Of a stretch of 64,000 nt of DNA, positions 24,918 through 35,055 are shown piece by piece (the first letter of the stretch is position 1; every line of letters starts with the position of its first letter). Made by a program: the position numbers and the translations under genes. The notes under the pieces are model-generated. The model saw only the letters and a list, made by a program, of their open reading frames with translations. It was not told the origin of the DNA and ran no database searches. The stretch is from Aerobium sp039839275 (GTDB lineage: Bacteria; Pseudomonadota; Alphaproteobacteria; Rhizobiales; Rhizobiaceae), in the NCBI RefSeq assembly GCF_039839275.1, contig NZ_JBDOQP010000008.1, positions 1 to 64,000 on the forward strand, read 5' to 3'.

Positions 24918-25505
24918 TCAAGCCTTGCCGGCAGCGCGGATCGCGGTCGACGACAGCGACGAGCGCGGCCCATGGATGAAGGTCCAGGCGGGTGCGCGCA
25001 ACCGTGCAAGGAGGGCCGCGTCACGTTCGGGAATACGCGCATAGTCGAAGGTCCGCGCCATCACCGACGACATGAAGGACAGCGTCGATCCCGGCCTGTC
25101 GATCACCGCGATGGGCATGGTCATCGCGATCTCGCGCCAGCGCTGCCAGCGGTGGAATCCGGCCAGATTGTCGGCACCCATCACCCAGACGAAGTCCACG
25201 CCGGGATTGCGCGCGCGAACCAGCGCCACGGTATCGGCGGTGTAGCGGACGTTATGCGCGGCCTCGAAGGCGGTGACCTTGATGCGCGGGTCGCGCGCGA
25301 TCGCATCCGACTGAGCGATGCGCTCGGCCAGCGGCATGATCTCACGCCCGGCCTTCAGCGGATTTCCCGGTGTAACCATCCACCAGAGCTGATCGAGCTG
25401 CAGCGTCCGCAAGGCGATCTCGGCGACAAGCGCGTGCCCGGCATGCGGCGGATTGAACGACCCCCCGAAAAGGCCAACCTGCATGCGCTTCTCGACATGA
25501 GGCAT
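24918..25505 (-). CDS. nadD: Nicotinate-nucleotide adenylyltransferase NadD
   Basis: A 195-residue nucleotidyltransferase forming nicotinate adenine dinucleotide from NaMN and ATP, the penultimate step to NAD. FGGSFNPPHAGH holds the ATP-binding HxGH-type motif, followed by WWMVTPGNPLK, FVWVMGADNLAGFHRW and SSLSSTAIR, the second nucleotide motif. I use the ATG at 25505 (MPHVEKRMQVG), as in relatives; ATGs at 25541 and 25484 are possible. Palindromic element copy B lies just upstream, between this gene and proA. Confidence 0.95.
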   Translation of the reverse strand: MPHVEKRMQVGLFGGSFNPPHAGHALVAEIALRTLQLDQLWWMVTPGNPLKAGREIMPLAERIAQSDAIARDPRIKVTAFEAAHNVRYTADTVALVRARNPGVDFVWVMGADNLAGFHRWQRWREIAMTMPIAVIDRPGSTLSFMSSVMARTFDYARIPERDAALLARLRAPAWTFIHGPRSSLSSTAIRAAGKA

Positions 25506-25576
25506 TCGGAGGTAGCGGGGTGAGACGCCAGATGCCGTCATCTGCGCGATATCCGGTCAGGTTGCACCCCTTCGCG

Positions 25577-25731
25577 CCCCCCTCTGTCCTGCCGGACATC
25601 TCCCCCACGAGGGGGGAGATCAGCCTTCACGTTGCTGGGAACCAATCCTGCAGCGGTGGTGTTTGGCCTGGGCCATGCCGACAGCCAATCTCCCCCCTCG
25701 TGGGGGAGATGTCCGGCAGGACAGAGGGGGG
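25577..25731. repeat. 155-bp palindromic intergenic element, copy B
   Basis: Same design as copy A: arms 25577-25620 and 25688-25731 (44 bp each, inverted) around a 67-bp spacer. Its spacer shares AGCCTTCA and TCCTGCAGCG with copy A. It lies between proA and nadD, both on the minus strand, and would be read as a long hairpin. Confidence 0.9.
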
Positions 25732-25774
25732 CGCGAAGGAACTCCAAACCTCAGCCGCTAAATGTCACGGGGCT

Positions 25775-27058
<1,284 letters not shown>

Positions 27059-27143
27059 GCCCGTTCTCCTTCCAGATGCCGCGGAGCTTTACACCTGCAT
27101 GGCCATTGCTTCAATGTCGGCATTTCTTCGGGGGGAGAGAACG

Positions 27144-27497
27144 ATGCCTTATCTTTCGAACGAGAAGCTGCGCTTGATGCGCAACAAGTACGATCATGAC
27201 GTCGCACGCTATCTTGCGGAAACGGCGACGCGCAAATGCCTGATCAGCTATGGCGAACTCGGCGATGCGTTTGGGCGATCTGCCCGGGGCTGGGGCGATG
27301 TGCTTGGCGGCATAGCGCTCCGATGCCACGAACACGGTTTGCCGCTCCTGCCGGTCATCGTAGTGGAGAAGAAGTCGCGTCTGCCGTCAACAGGTGCGCT
27401 CCTGTACAAGGACCTCGGAATGATCGACGATTCCGCGGTCGCGACGATGCAACAGCGCTGTTTCGAGCATGACTGGTCGCGAACGCCGTTAGGGTGA
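27144..27497 (+). CDS. Hypothetical protein, ATL-like winged-helix fold suspected
   Basis: A 117-residue protein I cannot assign. GGGGGAGAG lies just before the ATG, so it is likely real. The middle section reads TRKCLISYGELGDAFG, ARGWGDVLGGIALRCHEHG, LPLLPVIVVEKKSRLPSTGA. This layout recalls the DNA-binding domain of alkyltransferase-like proteins (YG-x-[IL]-A..., then LP-x2-RVV), but the catalytic or signature PCHR/PWHR motif is absent. It is encoded opposite to proA and proB, lies between them, and its end overlaps the end of proB by 9 bases. Function unknown. Confidence 0.75.
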   Translation: MPYLSNEKLRLMRNKYDHDVARYLAETATRKCLISYGELGDAFGRSARGWGDVLGGIALRCHEHGLPLLPVIVVEKKSRLPSTGALLYKDLGMIDDSAVATMQQRCFEHDWSRTPLG

Positions 27498-28622
27498 GGC
27501 GGTCTCGGCATGCGCCGACATCACCATGTCGTCGCGATGCACCATGGCCGAGCGTGCCTCGTGGCCCAGCACTGCCTCGATCTCCGCCGTCTTGAGACCC
27601 GCGATCCTGACGGCGTCGGCCGCGTCGTAAGCTGCGAGACCACGCGCAATCTCGCGGCCCGACGGATCGAGCACCGCCACCGTGTCGCCGCGCGAGAAAT
27701 TCCCCGACACCAGCGTCACACCGGCCGGAAGCAGGGACTTGCCCGACAACAGCGCCCTCACCGCGCCGGCATCGACGGTCACGCGGCCAGCGGGCTCGAG
27801 ATTGCCGGCGATCCAGGTCTTGTAGCCGCGCACCGGGTTCGCGCTTGCTGCGAACCATGTCGCCCTCTCGCCTTTGTCGATAGCCGACAGCGGATTGGGG
27901 CGCGTTCCGGAGGTGATCACCATCGCGGTTCCCGCAACCGTCGCGATCTTGCCCGCATCGAGCTTGGTGCGCATGCCGCCACGTGAAAGTTCGGAGGCGG
28001 CAGCGCCGGCCATCGCCTCGATCGCCGGGGTAATGCGCTCTACGAAGGGGATGAACTCGGCGTTCGGGTCGATCGCCGGCGGCGCGGTGTAGAGGCCGTC
28101 AATGTCGGAGAGCAGCACCAGCAGATCCGCGCCCATCATCGTCGCGACGCGGGCCGCTAGCCGATCATTGTCGCCATAGCGGATTTCCGAGGTGGCGACG
28201 GTGTCGTTCTCGTTGATGACCGGCACCGCCTGCATCTTCAGCAGCGTCCCCACCGTAGCGCGCACGTTGAGATAGCGCCGCCGCTCCTCGGTGTCGCCGA
28301 GCGTCACCAGCACCTGGCCGGACTTGAGCCCATGCCGTGCCAGCGCGTCCGCCCATGCGCCCGCCAGCGCGATCTGCCCGACGGCCGCTGCCGCTTGGCT
28401 CTCTTCCAGTCGCAACGCGCGCGACTTGAGGCCCAGCATCGTTCGCCCCAACGCGATGGCGCCGGAGGAAACCACCAGCACCTCGGTGCCCTGCACGGTC
28501 AGCACGGCGACGTCATCGACCAGCGAGGCCAGCCAGTCGCGCTTGAGTCCGCTCTTGCGGTCGACAAGCAATGCCGAGCCAATCTTCACCGTGATGCGAC
28601 GGAAAGAAGAGAGTTTGTTCAT
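27489..28622 (-). CDS. proB: Glutamate 5-kinase ProB
   Basis: A 377-residue kinase that phosphorylates glutamate at the start of proline synthesis. The amino-acid kinase domain shows ITVKIGSALLVD, VVSSGAIALG and PVINENDTVATSEIRYGDND. The C-terminal PUA domain follows (about residues 280-375, GRVTVDAGAVRALLSGKSLLPAGV). The ATG at 28622 starts MNKLSSFRR; the frame stays open for 35 codons upstream through the left arm of palindromic element C, which is not part of the family. It overlaps the convergent hypothetical gene by 9 bases. Confidence 0.97.
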   Translation of the reverse strand: MNKLSSFRRITVKIGSALLVDRKSGLKRDWLASLVDDVAVLTVQGTEVLVVSSGAIALGRTMLGLKSRALRLEESQAAAAVGQIALAGAWADALARHGLKSGQVLVTLGDTEERRRYLNVRATVGTLLKMQAVPVINENDTVATSEIRYGDNDRLAARVATMMGADLLVLLSDIDGLYTAPPAIDPNAEFIPFVERITPAIEAMAGAAASELSRGGMRTKLDAGKIATVAGTAMVITSGTRPNPLSAIDKGERATWFAASANPVRGYKTWIAGNLEPAGRVTVDAGAVRALLSGKSLLPAGVTLVSGNFSRGDTVAVLDPSGREIARGLAAYDAADAVRIAGLKTAEIEAVLGHEARSAMVHRDDMVMSAHAETASP

Positions 28623-28654
28623 TGGCGGGACCGGAAGCGTCGCATCCCGTCGCG

Positions 28655-28809
28655 CCCCCCTCTGTCCTGCCGGACATCTCCCCCACATGGAGGGAGATTG
28701 GCTGTCACACCGGTATCCGCCAAACATGTTCGTTGGAGGACAGGCGACACGGGCTTTGAAATCTGATCTCCCCCCTCGTGGGGGAGATGTCCGGCGGGAC
28801 AGAGGGGGG
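28655..28809. repeat. 155-bp palindromic intergenic element, copy C
   Basis: Arms 28655-28698 and 28766-28809 (44 bp, inverted) around a 67-bp spacer. The spacer aligns with copies A and B when reversed (CGCCTGTCCT on the minus strand against CGCTTGTCCT in A), so this copy is inserted in the opposite sense. It lies between obgE and proB. Confidence 0.9.
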
Positions 28810-28839
28810 CAACGTAGAGCATCAACTTATCCCTGCGCC

Positions 28840-29874
28840 CTACTTCGTCCAGCGCTCGTCATCCTCGACCGGCGCTTCTTCCGCCCGAGCCTCCTGCACG
28901 ATCGACATGAGCGCTCGCAGCGTTTCCTCGACGCCTTCGCGGGTGACGGCCGAGAGCAGGATCGGCGCCCGGCCGCAGGCGCGCTTGAGCGCCGCCACCT
29001 TCTTCTTGCGGGCGTCCGGGTCCAGCGTGTCAACCTGGCTCAACGCGACGATCTCGGGCTTCTCGTCCAAGCCATGGCCGTAGGCTTCGAGTTCGCCACG
29101 AACGGTCTTGTAGGCCTTGCCGGGATGCTCTTCCTGCGCGGACACGAGGTGCAAAAGGACACGTGTGCGCTCGACATGGCCGAGGAAGCGGTCGCCGATG
29201 CCGATGCCTTCATGCGCGCCCTCGATGAGGCCGGGAATGTCGGCGATGACGAATTCGCGCGCATCGACACGCGCCACGCCGAGGCCGGGATGGAGCGTGG
29301 TGAATGGATAGTCCGCGATCTTCGGCTTCGCCGCCGTCACCGTGGCGAGGAAGGTTGACTTGCCCGCATTGGGCAGGCCGACGAGGCCTGCGTCGGCGAT
29401 CAGCTTCAGCCGCAGCCAGATCGTCCGCTCCTCGCCAGGAAGACCGGGATTGGCCCGACGTGGCGCCTGGTTTGTGGAAGTCTTGAAGTGCTGGTTGCCG
29501 AAGCCGCCATTGCCGCCCTTCGCGATCAGGAAGCGCTGGCCGACCTCCGTCAGGTCGCAGATCAGGGTCTCATTGTCTTCCTCGAATATCTGCGTGCCGG
29601 CCGGAACCTTCAGCGTCACGTCCGAGCCCTTGGCGCCGGTGCGGTTGCGCCCCATGCCGTGAATGCCGGTTTGCGCCTTGAAATGCTGCTGGTAGCGATA
29701 ATCGATCAGTGTGTTGAGGCCGTCGACCGCTTCAGCCCACACGTCGCCGCCGCGACCACCATCACCACCGTCCGGCCCGCCGAATTCGATGAACTTTTCG
29801 CGCCGGAACGAAACAGAGCCTGCCCCGCCGTCGCCGGACCGGATATAGACCTTCGCCTGATCGAGAAATTTCAT
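28840..29874 (-). CDS. obgE: Obg-family GTPase ObgE/CgtA
   Basis: A 344-residue essential GTPase linked to 50S assembly and stress signalling. The glycine-rich Obg fold occupies residues about 1-158 (SGDGGAGSVSFRREKFIEFG, GGDGGRGGDVWAEA). The G domain follows with GLPNAGKST (G1), the switch region FTTLHPGLG, DIPGLIEGAHEG (G3) and LSQVDTLD in the NKxD position. The short acidic C-terminal tail is typical of this bacterial group. Palindromic element C separates it from proB downstream. Confidence 0.97.
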   Translation of the reverse strand: MKFLDQAKVYIRSGDGGAGSVSFRREKFIEFGGPDGGDGGRGGDVWAEAVDGLNTLIDYRYQQHFKAQTGIHGMGRNRTGAKGSDVTLKVPAGTQIFEEDNETLICDLTEVGQRFLIAKGGNGGFGNQHFKTSTNQAPRRANPGLPGEERTIWLRLKLIADAGLVGLPNAGKSTFLATVTAAKPKIADYPFTTLHPGLGVARVDAREFVIADIPGLIEGAHEGIGIGDRFLGHVERTRVLLHLVSAQEEHPGKAYKTVRGELEAYGHGLDEKPEIVALSQVDTLDPDARKKKVAALKRACGRAPILLSAVTREGVEETLRALMSIVQEARAEEAPVEDDERWTK

Positions 29875-29976
29875 CGGATTGACAGCCTGTGGCTTGTTCT
29901 GGTTGTGGAGCGCCTGCTCTAACGCATGCGGGCGGCGGAATCACCTGTGAAAACGGCCTGACGGAGACGAAACGGC

Positions 29977-30840
29977 ATGAAATGCGTCAGCTACAACATT
30001 CAGTTCGGCTTCGGCATCGATGCCCGGTACGATCTCGGGCGTGTCGTTGACGCCGTTCGGGGAGCCGACATCATCGCGCTGCAGGAGGTCACCCGCAACA
30101 GCCCGATGAATGGCGGGCGCGATCTCGTAGCGGACATCAGGGCGATGCTGCCCGACTATTTTGCCGCCTACGGGCCCAATTTCGAGGCGGATATAGGATC
30201 GCACGTCAAGGATGGCACCGCCGTCGATGTCCGGCTGCAGTTCGGCAACATGATCTTGTCGAAGACTCCGATCCTGCTGTCGCGCAACTTGCTGTTGCCG
30301 CGTACCCGCAGCTACGACAAGGTCAATCTCCAGCGCGGCGCGCTTGAAGCGCTGATCGACACCCCTTTCGGCCCCACCCGCTTCTATTCGCTGCATCTCG
30401 ACCACCGCGGCACCGACGAACGCCTGCGCCAGATCGATTTCCTGATGGAGCGCCTGCTTGCCTATCCGCTGGAAGGCGGCGGCATCACCGGCATCTCGGA
30501 AATGGGCTTTCCCGAGCCGCCAGTGCCGGAAACCTATGTCGTGATGGGCGATTTCAACATGCTGCCGGGATCAGCCGAATATCACGCCGTCGTGGGCATG
30601 CCGGACCATGAATTCGGTACGCCCGTCGTCGCCACCCGCGCTGTCGATGCAGGCGCGCTGCCGGTGGGCGACACGCAGCCGACCTGTGTCAATCTCGAGG
30701 ATCCATCAGACGCTTCGATGCACAAGCGGCTGGACTACTGCTTCGTCCATCCACTGCTTGCGTCGCGGGTCAAGTCAGTGCGCGTCGACGCCGGGGCCAT
30801 CGGCTCCGATCACAAGCCGGTATGGATCGAGTTCGGCTGA
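29977..30840 (+). CDS. Endonuclease/exonuclease/phosphatase family protein
   Basis: A 287-residue metal-dependent phosphoesterase of the DNase I/EEP fold. Conserved motifs are CVSYNIQFG at the start, ALQEVTR with the metal-binding Glu, YSLHLDHRG, VMGDFNMLPGS and GSDHKPVWIEFG with the catalytic His. The family includes nucleases, sphingomyelinases and inositol phosphatases, so the substrate is open. No signal peptide is visible. It is divergent from obgE and converges on the TRAP genes with only 7 bases between stops. Confidence 0.88.
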   Translation: MKCVSYNIQFGFGIDARYDLGRVVDAVRGADIIALQEVTRNSPMNGGRDLVADIRAMLPDYFAAYGPNFEADIGSHVKDGTAVDVRLQFGNMILSKTPILLSRNLLLPRTRSYDKVNLQRGALEALIDTPFGPTRFYSLHLDHRGTDERLRQIDFLMERLLAYPLEGGGITGISEMGFPEPPVPETYVVMGDFNMLPGSAEYHAVVGMPDHEFGTPVVATRAVDAGALPVGDTQPTCVNLEDPSDASMHKRLDYCFVHPLLASRVKSVRVDAGAIGSDHKPVWIEFG

Positions 30841-30847
30841 GCCTCAC

Positions 30848-32146
30848 TCAGCGCATCGTCTCCGGCAGCCAGGTCGCGATCTGCGGCACGTAGATCAGCA
30901 GCACCACGACCGCCAGCGAAGCGAGCACGAATGGCCAGACGCCGGCGAATATCCGGCTGGCCGGCACGCCGGTCGCCCGCTCCAGCACGAAGACGTTGAG
31001 CCCGATCGGTGGTGTCAGCATGGCGATTTCCATCAGGATCGTCAGGTAGATACCGGTCCAGATCGGGTCGTAGCCCAGCGCAACGGTGATCGGCAGAACC
31101 AGCGGCAGCGTCAGGATGAGCATGCCGAACGTGTCCATGATCGCGCCAAGCAGCAGGTAGACCAGCGCGAGCGCCAGCAGGACAACCTGCGGCGATGCAT
31201 CGAGCCCTGACACCAGCCCGACGACCGCGTCGGTCAGCCGCGTCTGCACCAGGAAACGCGACAGGATGATCCCGCCGGTCAGGATCAGGAAGATCGCGGC
31301 TGACGTACGGATCGTCTCCTTGAGAGCGGCGCGCAGGGCCACGAGGCTCAGCCGCCGGCTTGCAAGCGCGATCAACACCACGCTCGCCACGCCGATGCCC
31401 GACGCCTCGGTCGGTGTGAACATTCCCGCATAGATGCCACCGATGACGACGACGAAGATGACGATGACCGAAACCAGCCCGACCGCGTGCGACGACAGTG
31501 GCCGTTCCGATTCACCCAGCGGCAGGCTGGCGGCCGACGCATATTGGCGCCGCTGCACCATCACGGTCGCGACGAATGCCAGCATCAGGATGAGGCCGGG
31601 GACGATGCCGGCGATGAACAGCGCCCCGATCGAGGTCTCGCTCCACACGCCGTAGATGACGAGGGGAACGCTCGGCGGAATGATGATGGCGAGCGTTGCG
31701 GCGCTCGCCACCGTCGCCGCCGCGAGCTTGTCGCTGTAGCCGCGCTTGATCATCTGGGGCACGGCGATGTTGCCCATCGTCGCCACCGCCGCCACGCTGG
31801 AGCCCGTGACCGCGCCGAAGCCGGCAGAGGCCAGCACCGTGGAGACGCCGAGGCCGCCCGGCAGACGTCGCAGAGCACGCTGCGCAAGCGCGAAGATGTC
31901 TTCCGCCAGCCCGGCATGGAAGATGAGCTGCCCCATCAGGATGAACAGCGGCACGGCGATGAACAGGAAATTGGTACCGTTGTCCCACAGCGCCAGCCCT
32001 ACCTGTGTCAGCGCCTGGGATGGCCCCGAAAGCACCGCGTAGCCGACCGTGCCGGCGCCGAGCAGTGCATAGCCGACGGGCAGGCCCAGCAGCACGACGA
32101 CCAGCATGCCGCTCATCACCACGATGCCGAGCGTGAGCGGATCCAT
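30848..32146 (-). CDS. dctM: TRAP transporter large permease (DctM family)
   Basis: A 432-residue inner-membrane protein with about 12 hydrophobic segments, the large subunit of a tripartite ATP-independent periplasmic transporter driven by a cation gradient. Typical sequences are MLVVVLLGLPVGYALLGAG at the N-terminus, LFILMGQLIFHAGLAEDIF, ATMGNIAVPQMIKRGY and LTPPIGLNVFVLE near the end. It overlaps the small permease gene by one base and is the last gene of the unit. Confidence 0.95.
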   Translation of the reverse strand: MDPLTLGIVVMSGMLVVVLLGLPVGYALLGAGTVGYAVLSGPSQALTQVGLALWDNGTNFLFIAVPLFILMGQLIFHAGLAEDIFALAQRALRRLPGGLGVSTVLASAGFGAVTGSSVAAVATMGNIAVPQMIKRGYSDKLAAATVASAATLAIIIPPSVPLVIYGVWSETSIGALFIAGIVPGLILMLAFVATVMVQRRQYASAASLPLGESERPLSSHAVGLVSVIVIFVVVIGGIYAGMFTPTEASGIGVASVVLIALASRRLSLVALRAALKETIRTSAAIFLILTGGIILSRFLVQTRLTDAVVGLVSGLDASPQVVLLALALVYLLLGAIMDTFGMLILTLPLVLPITVALGYDPIWTGIYLTILMEIAMLTPPIGLNVFVLERATGVPASRIFAGVWPFVLASLAVVVLLIYVPQIATWLPETMR

Positions 32147-32613
32147 CAGTCGTCTCCACGCACCGCGCGCGACGCGCGGACGAATTCCGCCAGCGCCGAA
32201 AGGCCGGCAGTGAGCGCCACAAAGCCGGCGAAAGGCCAGAAGCTGATCGCGATCATCTCGGCGCGGTCGCCGTACCGGAACATGTCCAACGCCATCAGGA
32301 GCACCGCATAGCCGATGGCGAGCGCGACAAGCCCGGTCAGCACATGGCGCAGCGCCACCCAGATCTGCCCTGCGCGGTTGCGGAAGAACCTGTCGAACAG
32401 CCCGACCCTGATGTGCTGATCGGCAAGGCCGACGCCCGGCAGCGCACCGACGACAACCAGCAGCAGGAGCAGTTCCTTAACGTCATTGCCCCACCGCAAG
32501 GGCAGGTTGAGCACGTAGCGCAGGACCACATCGGCCGCTACCAGCACGGCGAGCCCCGGCAGGATGAGATAGGCGATCCAGCCTTCGAGGAAGTCGATGA
32601 CGCGCTGCATCAT
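32146..32613 (-). CDS. dctQ: TRAP transporter small permease (DctQ family)
   Basis: A 155-residue membrane protein with four hydrophobic segments (for example AYLILPGLAVLVAADVVL and IGYAVLLMALDMF). The DctQ signature region LRWGNDVKELLLLLVVVGAL is present. It partners with DctM and helps dock the substrate-loaded binding protein. Its ATG overlaps the dctP stop by 4 bases and its stop shares one base with the dctM start. Confidence 0.93.
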   Translation of the reverse strand: MMQRVIDFLEGWIAYLILPGLAVLVAADVVLRYVLNLPLRWGNDVKELLLLLVVVGALPGVGLADQHIRVGLFDRFFRNRAGQIWVALRHVLTGLVALAIGYAVLLMALDMFRYGDRAEMIAISFWPFAGFVALTAGLSALAEFVRASRAVRGDD

Positions 32614-33746
32614 TGCGCTGCTGGAAGCAGGCCCTCTACCGGCTCGTTGACCGTTAGTTCGAAGATTTCCTCGGCACCCATGTCACCATACTCGGCTTCG
32701 AGACGGCGGATGTCGTCGATCAGTTCGCGCGCGGGCAGACCTTCAGCTTCGCGCGCCTCGATCCAGTCTTCAAGCACGGGTTCGAGCGCGGTACGCCAGC
32801 TTTGCTTTTCCTCATCGTTGAGTTCGATCAGCTCGACGCCATTGTCCGCATAGGTTTGGAGCGCCTGCTCGCGGAATTCGACACCGAGCCGCTGGCTGAC
32901 GGCATGGCCGATATTCTGCTGGAAAGCTCCGAAAGTCGGCTTCAGCGCGTCCGGAAGACCCTCATAGGCCTCACGGTTGATGCATGTGTCGATGTGCTGC
33001 GCGGTAAGGCCGAGGCTGGTATGGAACTTCGCCAGTTCGTAGATCTTGAACGGCACGAAACCGGGGTCGACCCAGATCACCGCATCGGCGATTCCCTGCT
33101 GGAAGGCGGTGTAGATCTCCGGAAACGGAATGTTCAGCGTCGTGATGCCCAGCGCCTCCGCAGCCTCGGGCGGGAACCCCTGGGCAATTACGCGCAGGCC
33201 GCGAATGTCTTCGGGCGTACGGATCGGCTTGTTGCTCATGATGTCCGACACCCCGGCGATTGCCGTATAGCCGTAGAGCACGCCGCGGCCTTCCCACTCG
33301 GGAACGAAATATTTCGGCGCCAGCTCCTGGATGATGCGCGTGGCGGCAACGGGGTTTGCAGGCGTCACGAAGGGTAGCTCGATCGCCTTGTGAAGCGGGA
33401 AGCCACTGCCTTCATACGACGTGTAGCAGGCCGCATAGTCGCTGACCCGGTTGCGCACCGCGCGCCAGCCGTCGGCTGCCGCATGAAGTGTGCCGCCATG
33501 ATATTCCTCGATGACGAGCTTGCCATCGGTCGCTTCCTTCAGCCAGTTGAACCCCTTGGTCCAGACCTCCGGCACCAGCGAGGCGGCGGGATTGGGCGAA
33601 GAAAACTTCAGCGTCACCGGGTCGCCGTCATAGGCAACTTCCGGCTCGGCTGCGGGTACCTTGTGCGCCAGCCAGTCCTCGACCGTGAACGCATGGGCGG
33701 GCATGGCGGCAAAAGCCAGCGCGAGGGATAGGGCGAGTCGACGCAT
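32610..33746 (-). CDS. dctP: TRAP transporter substrate-binding protein (DctP family)
   Basis: A 378-residue periplasmic binding protein. The signal peptide is MRRLALSLALAFAAMPAHA. The DctP fold shows FNWLKEATDGKLVIEEYHGG, IRTPEDIRGLRVIAQG and FPEIYTAFQQGIADAVIW; the conserved Arg in GLRVI usually binds a carboxylate, so an organic acid is likely. The natural ligand cannot be told from sequence. It is followed by the two permease genes and preceded by a gene for an OsmC protein, all on the minus strand. Confidence 0.93.
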   Translation of the reverse strand: MRRLALSLALAFAAMPAHAFTVEDWLAHKVPAAEPEVAYDGDPVTLKFSSPNPAASLVPEVWTKGFNWLKEATDGKLVIEEYHGGTLHAAADGWRAVRNRVSDYAACYTSYEGSGFPLHKAIELPFVTPANPVAATRIIQELAPKYFVPEWEGRGVLYGYTAIAGVSDIMSNKPIRTPEDIRGLRVIAQGFPPEAAEALGITTLNIPFPEIYTAFQQGIADAVIWVDPGFVPFKIYELAKFHTSLGLTAQHIDTCINREAYEGLPDALKPTFGAFQQNIGHAVSQRLGVEFREQALQTYADNGVELIELNDEEKQSWRTALEPVLEDWIEAREAEGLPARELIDDIRRLEAEYGDMGAEEIFELTVNEPVEGLLPAAQ

Positions 33747-33771
33747 ATGGGTCTCCTGAAATCGCTGTTGT

Positions 33772-34179
33772 CTATGCCGCGCGTCCGACGACGAGCGTGT
33801 CGCCGGCGCGCAAGGTATTGCTGATGGTGCAGATGTCTTCGGCAGCCTCGATCAGCCGCTGCTGGACGGCCTCGTCGAGCGGATCGGAGAAATGCACGAC
33901 GATTTCGAACCGCCCCAGGCGGCTAGGCTCGTCCTCGGCCTTGATCGCCTCGACCTCGACGTCGATCTGGCCGAGCGCGCCGATATCGGCCGCACGCGCG
34001 GCGATGCGCACGCTCGCGGCGATGCAGGCGGCAAGAGCGGCCGCCTGGATTTCGAGCGGCGTGAAGCCTTCGGCCCGCGGGGAAAACACCGCCTCGATGG
34101 ACTGATCGCGATCGTTGCTGACGGTGCAGGATGCCGCCGTGGCACTGCTTGCCCACACCTTGGCTGATTTGACTGCCAC
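33772..34179 (-). CDS. OsmC-family protein (upstream of TRAP genes)
   Basis: A 135-residue OsmC/Ohr-fold protein. The two redox-active cysteines are in LAACIAASVRIAARA (about residue 50) and AEDICTISNTL (about residue 113), as in thiol-dependent peroxidases that reduce organic hydroperoxides. A cytoplasmic location is expected because no signal peptide is seen. It is 25 bases upstream of dctP on the same strand, so it may be co-transcribed with the transporter; any functional link is unclear. A second OsmC protein is encoded at 62086-62511. Confidence 0.88.
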   Translation of the reverse strand: MAVKSAKVWASSATAASCTVSNDRDQSIEAVFSPRAEGFTPLEIQAAALAACIAASVRIAARAADIGALGQIDVEVEAIKAEDEPSRLGRFEIVVHFSDPLDEAVQQRLIEAAEDICTISNTLRAGDTLVVGRAA

Positions 34180-34282
34180 TTTACCCTCACACTGTACCGA
34201 GCCGCGAAAATAGCATGAATTGACGCGGCGACAGAAGGAAAACCGTTCCGCTTCGGCCGGTTATCGCGATGTGACGGGTGCG

Positions 34283-34302
34283 TCCGGCGCGACTGCGCCG
34301 GA
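34283..34302. terminator. Stem-loop between a GNAT gene and an OsmC gene
   Basis: A perfect 8-bp stem (TCCGGCGC / GCGCCGGA) with loop GACT, followed nearby by a second inverted repeat (CCGCCGG at 34311, CCGGCGG at 34330). It lies beyond the stop of the acetyltransferase gene. There is no long T-run. Confidence 0.45.
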
Positions 34303-34342
34303 TCGCTGTTCCGCCGGCATTTTCACCGGCCGGCGGATTGTT

Positions 34343-34933
34343 TCAGACCTGTCCCCAGCTTCTCAGGCTCACCCAGGTACTGCGGTCCAGCGAATAGCGC
34401 TCGACCGGTACGCGACCGGCCGCGATAGACTCCAGCATGCCCTGCCCGGAATACTGGAAACCGCATTTGTGGATCACCCGGCGCGAGGCCGAGTTGATCA
34501 CCCTGCACGACACGTGAAGACGATCGATCGTGCTGGCGCGAAAGGCGAGATCGACCAGCACATGCGCAGCCTCCGTCGCGTAGCCGCGGCCCCAATAGGG
34601 TTCGCCGATCCAGTATCCGAGTTCCATGCCGTCGGGCCCGCCATGAAGGCCCGCGCATCCAATGAAGGCTCCATTGCCGGCGAGCGACACGGCATAGTTG
34701 CAGCCGCCGCGATCCTCCTTCCCGGCATTTGCGATGAAGCTCATTGCTTCTTTCGTGCCATAGGGGTGCGGCATGCGGCCGAGCATCTCGGCGATGCGCC
34801 TGCTGTTGGCGAGTTCCGCCAACTCCGCGACATCGTCGAGGTGCGGCGGCCGCAGCACCAATCTCTCGGTGACGAGGACGGGGCAGTCAATTCTGGGACA
34901 TTCGTCCTCGACGTCTTCCTTCTCGGCAATCAT
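34343..34933 (-). CDS. GNAT-family N-acetyltransferase (RimJ/RimL type)
   Basis: A 196-residue acetyl-CoA-dependent acetyltransferase. VTERLVLRPPHLDDVAELAEL is the classic RimJ/RimL start, followed by NGAFIGCAGLHG, ELGYWIGEPYWGRGYATEA (acetyl-CoA pyrophosphate loop) and SRRVIHKCGFQYSGQG. Such enzymes acetylate protein N-termini or small amines; the target here is unknown. A GNAT gene in this spot after rpmA is usual in the Rhizobiales. A strong terminator lies between it and rpmA, so it probably has its own promoter or depends on read-through. Confidence 0.9.
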   Translation of the reverse strand: MIAEKEDVEDECPRIDCPVLVTERLVLRPPHLDDVAELAELANSRRIAEMLGRMPHPYGTKEAMSFIANAGKEDRGGCNYAVSLAGNGAFIGCAGLHGGPDGMELGYWIGEPYWGRGYATEAAHVLVDLAFRASTIDRLHVSCRVINSASRRVIHKCGFQYSGQGMLESIAAGRVPVERYSLDRSTWVSLRSWGQV

Positions 34934-34950
34934 CGTTCAGCCCTCCAAGG

Positions 34951-34986
34951 CAAAGAAAAAGGGGAGATGGCGACCCATCTCCCCTT
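34951..34986 (-). terminator. Intrinsic terminator of rplU-rpmA
   Basis: A perfect 12-bp stem (AAGGGGAGATGG / CCATCTCCCCTT, loop 4 nt), followed on the minus strand by TTTTTCTTT. It stands about 70 bases after the rpmA stop and has all the marks of a Rho-independent terminator. Confidence 0.9.
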
Positions 34987-35055
34987 GATCCTTTTCCGGA
35001 CTGTCCGGACACCGGTTCCCGAGATGGGGCGCCGGTGTCGTGGTGCGGATCCGGC

